From Bradyrhizobium sp. LHD-71 (GTDB taxonomy: Bacteria; Pseudomonadota; Alphaproteobacteria; Rhizobiales; Xanthobacteraceae), in the NCBI RefSeq assembly GCF_031157255.1, contig NZ_JAVIFX010000031.1, forward strand, positions 1 through 64,000: a stretch of 64,000 nt of DNA, read 5' to 3'. A model generated the notes under the pieces. The model was not told where the DNA came from. It did not search any database and worked only from the letters and a program-made list of their open reading frames with translations. This document shows, piece by piece, positions 60,037 to 64,000 of this stretch. The translations under genes and the position numbers were made by a program. Within the stretch, counting starts at the first letter, position 1. Each line of letters opens with the position of its first letter.

Positions 60037-60930
60037 ATGACGGAAGCCACGCTGCAAACGACTACAATCGCCACAAAGCCCGTCAGCTGGCTGGAGACAC
60101 CTGCCGGCCGCGCGCTGCAGAACCTGTTCGAGCGTCCGAGCGCGGTAATCGGGCTTGCCATCATCGTCGCCTTTATCGCACTGGCCCTGCTCGCGCCCTT
60201 CATTGCGCCTTACGACCCCGTCGCCACGAGCTGGTCGGCGGTGCGGAAGGCTCCGTCCGCCGCGCACTGGTTCGGCACCGACGACCTCGGCCGCGACATC
60301 CTCTCCAGGGTGATCTTCGGAACACGCGCCTCGCTCCTGGCCGGGGTGATCTCGGTCTCGATCGCGATTGCGGTTGGCGTCCCGCTCGGGCTGCTTGCCG
60401 GCTATAGCGGCGGCTTCATCGATGCGCTGATCAGCCGGATCACGGATGCGATGCTGGCCTGTCCTGCACTGATTTTGGCCATCGCGCTCGCGGCGTTCCT
60501 CGGCCCTAGCCTGACCAACGCCATGATCGCGATCGGCGTCACTGCAACACCGATCTTCATTCGTCTGACGCGCGGACAGACGATCAACGTCAGGGTCGAG
60601 AATTACATCGAGGCCGCCGAAGCGATCGGCAATTCCTCGCTGCGCATCGCGCTGCGTCACGTGCTGCCAAACGTCGTTCCGGCGCTGCTGGTGCAGATCA
60701 CGCTGTCGATCGCTGCGGCGATCATCGCCGAAGCCTCGCTGTCGTTCCTGGGACTCGGCCAGCAACCGCCGGCGCCGTCGTGGGGGAGCATGTTGAACGC
60801 CGCCCAGCGCTTCCTCGTCAGTGCGCCGTGGATGGCATTCTGGCCAGGACTGTCGATTTTCCTCATGGTAATGTCATTCAACCTGCTCGGCGACGGATTG
60901 CGCGATGCGCTCGATCCGCGGGAACAGTAG
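60037..60930 (+). CDS. Peptide ABC transporter permease, DppC-type
   Basis: This 297-residue permease has HWFGTDDLGRDILSRVIFGT, GLLAGYSGGFIDALISRITD, the coupling loop VENYIEAAEAIGNSSLRIAL and the end LLGDGLRDALDPREQ. In the coupling loop the usual Arg of AAR is Glu (IEAAEAIG), which may matter for ATPase choice. No dppD or dppF gene follows; the next gene is unrelated and 92 bases away. The importer must borrow ATPases, for example from one of the two separate D/F pairs or the fused one in this window. Confidence 0.93.
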   Translation: MTEATLQTTTIATKPVSWLETPAGRALQNLFERPSAVIGLAIIVAFIALALLAPFIAPYDPVATSWSAVRKAPSAAHWFGTDDLGRDILSRVIFGTRASLLAGVISVSIAIAVGVPLGLLAGYSGGFIDALISRITDAMLACPALILAIALAAFLGPSLTNAMIAIGVTATPIFIRLTRGQTINVRVENYIEAAEAIGNSSLRIALRHVLPNVVPALLVQITLSIAAAIIAEASLSFLGLGQQPPAPSWGSMLNAAQRFLVSAPWMAFWPGLSIFLMVMSFNLLGDGLRDALDPREQ

Positions 60931-61022
60931 CGCCTCCTTGCGACACGCTCCCCGTATGACTGGCGCGGCCAATCGCGCTACTCTTTCGCGGACCAAATCA
61001 ACCTGACTGTGCCGGACGAGCC

Positions 61023-61694
61023 ATGATTCCCTGGAAGCTGATCGACACTGCGCCGGTGCCCGGCGGGCAGGCAGACCTCCGCCTCATGCAGCGGGGAAGC
61101 GAGTACTCGATCATGCTGGGCCAGAACGAATTGATGAACAGCCGCCTCAGCGGCTCCGAGGAAGCGCTTGCCACGCAAACATGCGCGCGCATCAGCGCCG
61201 TCAAACGCCCACATCTATTGATCGGTGGATTAGGGATGGGCTTCACGCTCCGCGCCGCCCTCGCCGCCGTGGGACCTGAAGCCACGATCGTCGTGGCCGA
61301 GCTGATGCCGAGCATTGTGCGCTGGGCACAAGGTCCCCTTGCGCACATTTTCGGCACGAGCTTGACGGACAGGCGTGTCGATATCCGCGAGACAGATGTC
61401 GGCGACATGATCCGCTCGCATCGATCGAACTTCGATGCAATTATTCTCGATGTCGACAACGGGCCGGAAGGATTGACGCGCGATGGCAACAGCGCGCTCT
61501 ATAGCCTCCAGGGACTTAACTTAGCCTACACGGCATTGAGGCCGGCCGGCGTTCTGGCGGTATGGTCATCGGGCCCGAACCCCGATTTCAAGCGCCGGCT
61601 TGCTAAATCCCGCTTCGCAGTCGAGGAGCTCCGGGTTCGGGCCCGCGGCTCTCGCGGCGCTCGACACATCATCTGGCTTGCACAACGCGACTGA
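61023..61694 (+). CDS. Spermidine synthase-like SAM-fold protein
   Basis: This 223-residue protein has the Rossmann core of spermidine synthases: HLLIGGLGMGFTLRAALAAV (motif I), VVAELMPSIVRWAQGPLAH (ribose-binding Glu) and NFDAIILDVDNGPEGL. Compared with true spermidine synthases it lacks part of the N-terminal beta domain, so transfer of an aminopropyl group is not assured; many such proteins are called spermidine synthase by similarity only. The start is ATG 61023. There are no polyamine genes nearby. The ORF stands alone, with a 92-base gap from the transporter and a convergent xthA on the other side. Confidence 0.85.
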   Translation: MIPWKLIDTAPVPGGQADLRLMQRGSEYSIMLGQNELMNSRLSGSEEALATQTCARISAVKRPHLLIGGLGMGFTLRAALAAVGPEATIVVAELMPSIVRWAQGPLAHIFGTSLTDRRVDIRETDVGDMIRSHRSNFDAIILDVDNGPEGLTRDGNSALYSLQGLNLAYTALRPAGVLAVWSSGPNPDFKRRLAKSRFAVEELRVRARGSRGARHIIWLAQRD

Positions 61695-61759
61695 TTTCGC
61701 TTCCGCGACGGCCCCTAAAGCATAATGAATTCAAGTTGGGTTCGGCCGTCATACCTGCT

Positions 61760-62527
61760 TTAGAGCACCACCCACATCGGCGCGTGGTCGCTCGCGCCGT
61801 CTTCACCGCGAACGGTTCTGTCGACGGCGGCTTTCTTCAGCCTCGGCACGAGATCCGGGCTGAGCAGGATATGATCGAGCCGGAGGCCCGCGTCGCGCGG
61901 CCAGCGGTTGCGTTTGTAGTCCCAGAACGTGTAGCCGCTCGCCTCCGGATGCAGGGCGCGGAAGGCATCGGTCCAGCCTGCCTGCAGCAACTTGGCGTAA
62001 GCGCTCCGGCTTTCGGGCTGCACGAGCGCGTCCTTGTCCCAGGACTTCGTCGGATAGATGTCGCGCGCCGTCGGCACGACGTTGAAATCGCCGGCGATGA
62101 CGATCGGCGCGCCGGACTTACGGAGTGTCGCAACATGCCGGCGTAACCGTGCGAGCCACGCGAGCTTGTAGTCGAACTTCGGGCCAGGCTGCGGATTTCC
62201 ATTCGGCGCATAGACGCAGGCGACCACGACGCCGTTCACTGCGGCTTCGATGTAGCGCGCCTGCACGTCGTTCGCATCGCCGGGGAGATTGCGCCGGATC
62301 ACGATCGGTTCGGCTTTCCGCACCAGGATCGCGACGCCATTCCAGGTTCGCTCGCCGACCCACGCCGCAGCATAGCCGGCCTCGCGCAAGGCCCGTTCCG
62401 GAAACTGGTTCTGACCGGCCTTCAATTCCTGCAGGCAGGCAACATCCGGCCTCGCCGTCTTCAACCAGGCAAGCAGGTTCGGCAGCCGCCGGTTCACATT
62501 GTTGATGTTGAAGGTCGCGATCTTCAC
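61760..62527 (-). CDS. xthA: Exodeoxyribonuclease III (AP endonuclease)
   Basis: This 255-residue DNA-repair nuclease cleaves at abasic sites and removes 3' blocks. The catalytic residues are seen in MKIATFNINNVNRR (Asn), ACLQELKAG (metal Glu), IVIAGDFNVVPTARDIY (Asp and Asn) and LRLDHILLS plus SDHAPMWVVL (Asp-His). Its length and the sequence around GDFN agree with the XthA class. It overlaps the hydrolase gene downstream by 4 bases (ATGA). Confidence 0.95.
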   Translation of the reverse strand: MKIATFNINNVNRRLPNLLAWLKTARPDVACLQELKAGQNQFPERALREAGYAAAWVGERTWNGVAILVRKAEPIVIRRNLPGDANDVQARYIEAAVNGVVVACVYAPNGNPQPGPKFDYKLAWLARLRRHVATLRKSGAPIVIAGDFNVVPTARDIYPTKSWDKDALVQPESRSAYAKLLQAGWTDAFRALHPEASGYTFWDYKRNRWPRDAGLRLDHILLSPDLVPRLKKAAVDRTVRGEDGASDHAPMWVVL

Positions 62528-63153
62528 TTCAGCCCGTCAACCCAAGCGGAGACGGCCTTGCCGAGCGTCGCCAGATGATCGGCTGCCGAGAAGCCGGACA
62601 TGGCCTTTCGCGGTTTGAGGTCGTGGTCCCCGTCTTCCAGCCACACGATCTCGATGTGCTTCGACAGCTCGTAGCCTGCGACCTCGTCCCGCGTGCCGAA
62701 CGGATCGCGCGTGCCCTGAGCGATCAGCGTCGGCGTCTTCATCGTTGCCAGATGCGCAGTGCGCAGCTGCTCCGGCTTTCCCACGGGATGAAACGGATAG
62801 CCGAGGCACAGCAAGCCGGCGATCCGCCGCTGTGCGTACAGGTCATCGGCAACCATGCTTGCGACGCGCCCGCCCATGGACTTGCCGCCGATCACGAGTG
62901 TCCCCTCGGCTGCAAGCGCGTCGATCGCAGCGATGTATTCTCCGGTCAGCTTCTCAGCCCGGGGTGGCGGCTTGCGTCCTGCCGCAGTCCTCCGGCTGGC
63001 CATATATCCGAATTCGAACCGGGCGACGCGAAGGTCCACTGCGGCAAAAGCCTTCGCGATCGCGGTCATCGCCGCTGAATCCATCGGAGCGCCCGCGCCA
63101 TGCGCAAGGAGAAGTGTCGCCTTTGCCTTCACCGGCCCGTCGAACAAGAACAT
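62524..63153 (-). CDS. Alpha/beta hydrolase (KANL3/Tex30 family)
   Basis: This protein of about 209 residues has an alpha/beta hydrolase fold: LLLAHGAGAPMDSAAM near the N-terminus, the nucleophile elbow in LVIGGKSMGGRVASMVADD (GxSxGG), an acid in LIAQGTRDPFGTRDEV and the His in WLEDGDHDLKPRK. The KANL3/Tex30 group contains such bacterial proteins with no proven substrate. ATG 63153 gives the conserved start; GTG codons at 63177 or 63171 would lengthen it. It is coupled to xthA by a 4-base overlap on the minus strand. Confidence 0.88.
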   Translation of the reverse strand: MFLFDGPVKAKATLLLAHGAGAPMDSAAMTAIAKAFAAVDLRVARFEFGYMASRRTAAGRKPPPRAEKLTGEYIAAIDALAAEGTLVIGGKSMGGRVASMVADDLYAQRRIAGLLCLGYPFHPVGKPEQLRTAHLATMKTPTLIAQGTRDPFGTRDEVAGYELSKHIEIVWLEDGDHDLKPRKAMSGFSAADHLATLGKAVSAWVDGLK

Positions 63154-63323
63154 GTCCGCAAGATAGATCACCCTCACTTCCGAACCAACAGGCGATCATC
63201 AATGTCGGTGCGTTTCCTACAAACTTGACGCAACTTGTCGCCGAGGCGTGAAAGACCAGCTTCCCTCTATCCCCCCGTCGCGCTAGCACAGGCAGACTGG
63301 CGATTTTCGTTCAAGGATCACCC

Positions 63324-64000
63324 ATGCCGATCGATGACAGACCGACACTTTCCGCTCCAGACGACGATCCGTACCTCTGGCTCGAAGAGATCGAGGGCGA
63401 ACGCGCGCTTGCCTTCGTCGCGCGTCAGAACAAGCTGACGCTGGAAAAGTTCGGCAATGCCGGATTTGCAAAGGATCGCGACACGCTGACCGCCATCTAC
63501 GACCGGCCGGACAATATCCCCTACATTTCCCGACGCGGCAGCTTCGTCCACAATCTCTGGAAGGATGCCAGGAATCCACGCGGCCTCTGGCGGCGAACGA
63601 CACTGGATGAGTTTCGAAAGGCCGAGCCCGCGTGGGACGTCGTTCTGGACGTTGACAAGCTGGCCACCGACGAAAACGAAGACTGGATACTCTCCTGGAT
63701 CAAAACACTGCCGGAAAGTCACGACCGCGTCATGCTCGGGCTGTCGCGGGGCGGCAGCGATGCCGTCGTCATGCGGGAGTTCGACGTTACGACGAAAAGC
63801 TTCGTCACCGGTGGCTTCAGTCTGCCGGAGGCCAAAGGTGGCGCGGAATGGCTCGATGCCGATACCTTGCTGCTGTCGAGCGCCTATGGTGACGGCATGG
63901 CGACCACCTCAGGCTACGCCCGAACGGTCAGGCTGTGGCGCCGCGGCTCAAGTGCCGATCAGGCGCCCGTCATTTTCGAGGTCCCGCCCGAACACATGGC
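63324..64000 (+). CDS. Prolyl oligopeptidase family protein, N-terminal part (runs off right edge)
   Basis: From ATG 63324 (MPIDDRPTLSAPDDDPYLWL) the frame is open to the end of the window. DPYLWLEEIEGERALAFVARQ and the following YDRPDNIPYISRRGSFVHNLW, WKDARNPRGLWRRTTLDEF are typical of the beta-propeller part of S9A peptidases. The catalytic Ser, Asp and His lie in the missing C-terminal part. No signal peptide is seen, so it is probably cytosolic. In context it may degrade peptides brought in by the many importers. 225 residues are visible. Confidence 0.88.
   Translation, partial: MPIDDRPTLSAPDDDPYLWLEEIEGERALAFVARQNKLTLEKFGNAGFAKDRDTLTAIYDRPDNIPYISRRGSFVHNLWKDARNPRGLWRRTTLDEFRKAEPAWDVVLDVDKLATDENEDWILSWIKTLPESHDRVMLGLSRGGSDAVVMREFDVTTKSFVTGGFSLPEAKGGAEWLDADTLLLSSAYGDGMATTSGYARTVRLWRRGSSADQAPVIFEVPPEHM

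Overview
The window looks like chromosomal DNA of a GC-rich alphaproteobacterium, most probably Bradyrhizobium or a close Nitrobacteraceae relative. This rests on codon use, the very high number of peptide and branched-chain amino acid ABC transporters, a candidate EcfG-type stress promoter, short proteins of a Bradyrhizobium type, and dispersed palindromic repeats with GTCATTGCGAGCGAAGCGAAG arms. No rRNA, tRNA, CRISPR array, phage or transposase gene was found. The taxonomic call comes from pattern recognition, not from a database search.

Layout. 1-6.8 kb: the edge of a secreted-protein gene, a class III nucleotide cyclase, an RND efflux pair (lipoprotein adaptor and inner-membrane pump) and a Tat-exported intradiol-dioxygenase-like protein. 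6.8-11.2 kb (minus): a complete branched-chain-type uptake operon, in transcription order SBP-livH-livM-livG-livF. 11.3-15.6 kb: a PPC/DUF296 protein, a carboxymuconolactone-decarboxylase-like protein, a zinc-ribbon methyltransferase and an ABC-F ATPase. 15.9-21.0 kb (plus): a complete peptide uptake operon with both ATPases fused in one polypeptide. Its stop codon interlocks with that of a convergent second Liv operon (21.0-26.0 kb, minus). 26.2-28.2 kb: a gene-poor stretch with five very small genes.

28.2-31.3 kb: a DUF35 protein with a thiolase-like partner, and an orphan tripartite-tricarboxylate binding protein. 31.4-36.4 kb (minus): the prkA-yeaH-spoVR stress operon behind a likely EcfG promoter. 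36.7-41.0 kb: a GMC oxidoreductase, an enoyl-CoA hydratase and an amidase. 41.1-52.3 kb: two complete Dpp/Opp-type peptide uptake operons that diverge from a shared control region holding a GntR-like operator. 52.7-54.6 kb: a DbpA/DeaD-like RNA helicase. 54.9-60.9 kb (plus): gamma-glutamyltransferase, a DUF1028 Ntn-hydrolase candidate and a peptide SBP with two permeases but no ATPase. 61.0-64.0 kb: a spermidine-synthase-like protein, exonuclease III, an alpha/beta hydrolase and the start of a prolyl-oligopeptidase-like gene.

How it works together. The theme is scavenging of peptides, amino acids and organic acids, with six ABC import loci in 64 kb. Several catabolic or hydrolytic enzymes (amidase, gamma-glutamyltransferase, S9 peptidase, ECH, GMC oxidoreductase) could process what is taken up. 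Between the operons lie several families of palindromic repeats, often right next to stop codons. The observations most worth following are the ATPase-less GGT/DUF1028/peptide-uptake module, the thiolase-DUF35 pair that lacks the usual thiolase cysteine, the cyclase next to the RND pump, and the composite repeats.
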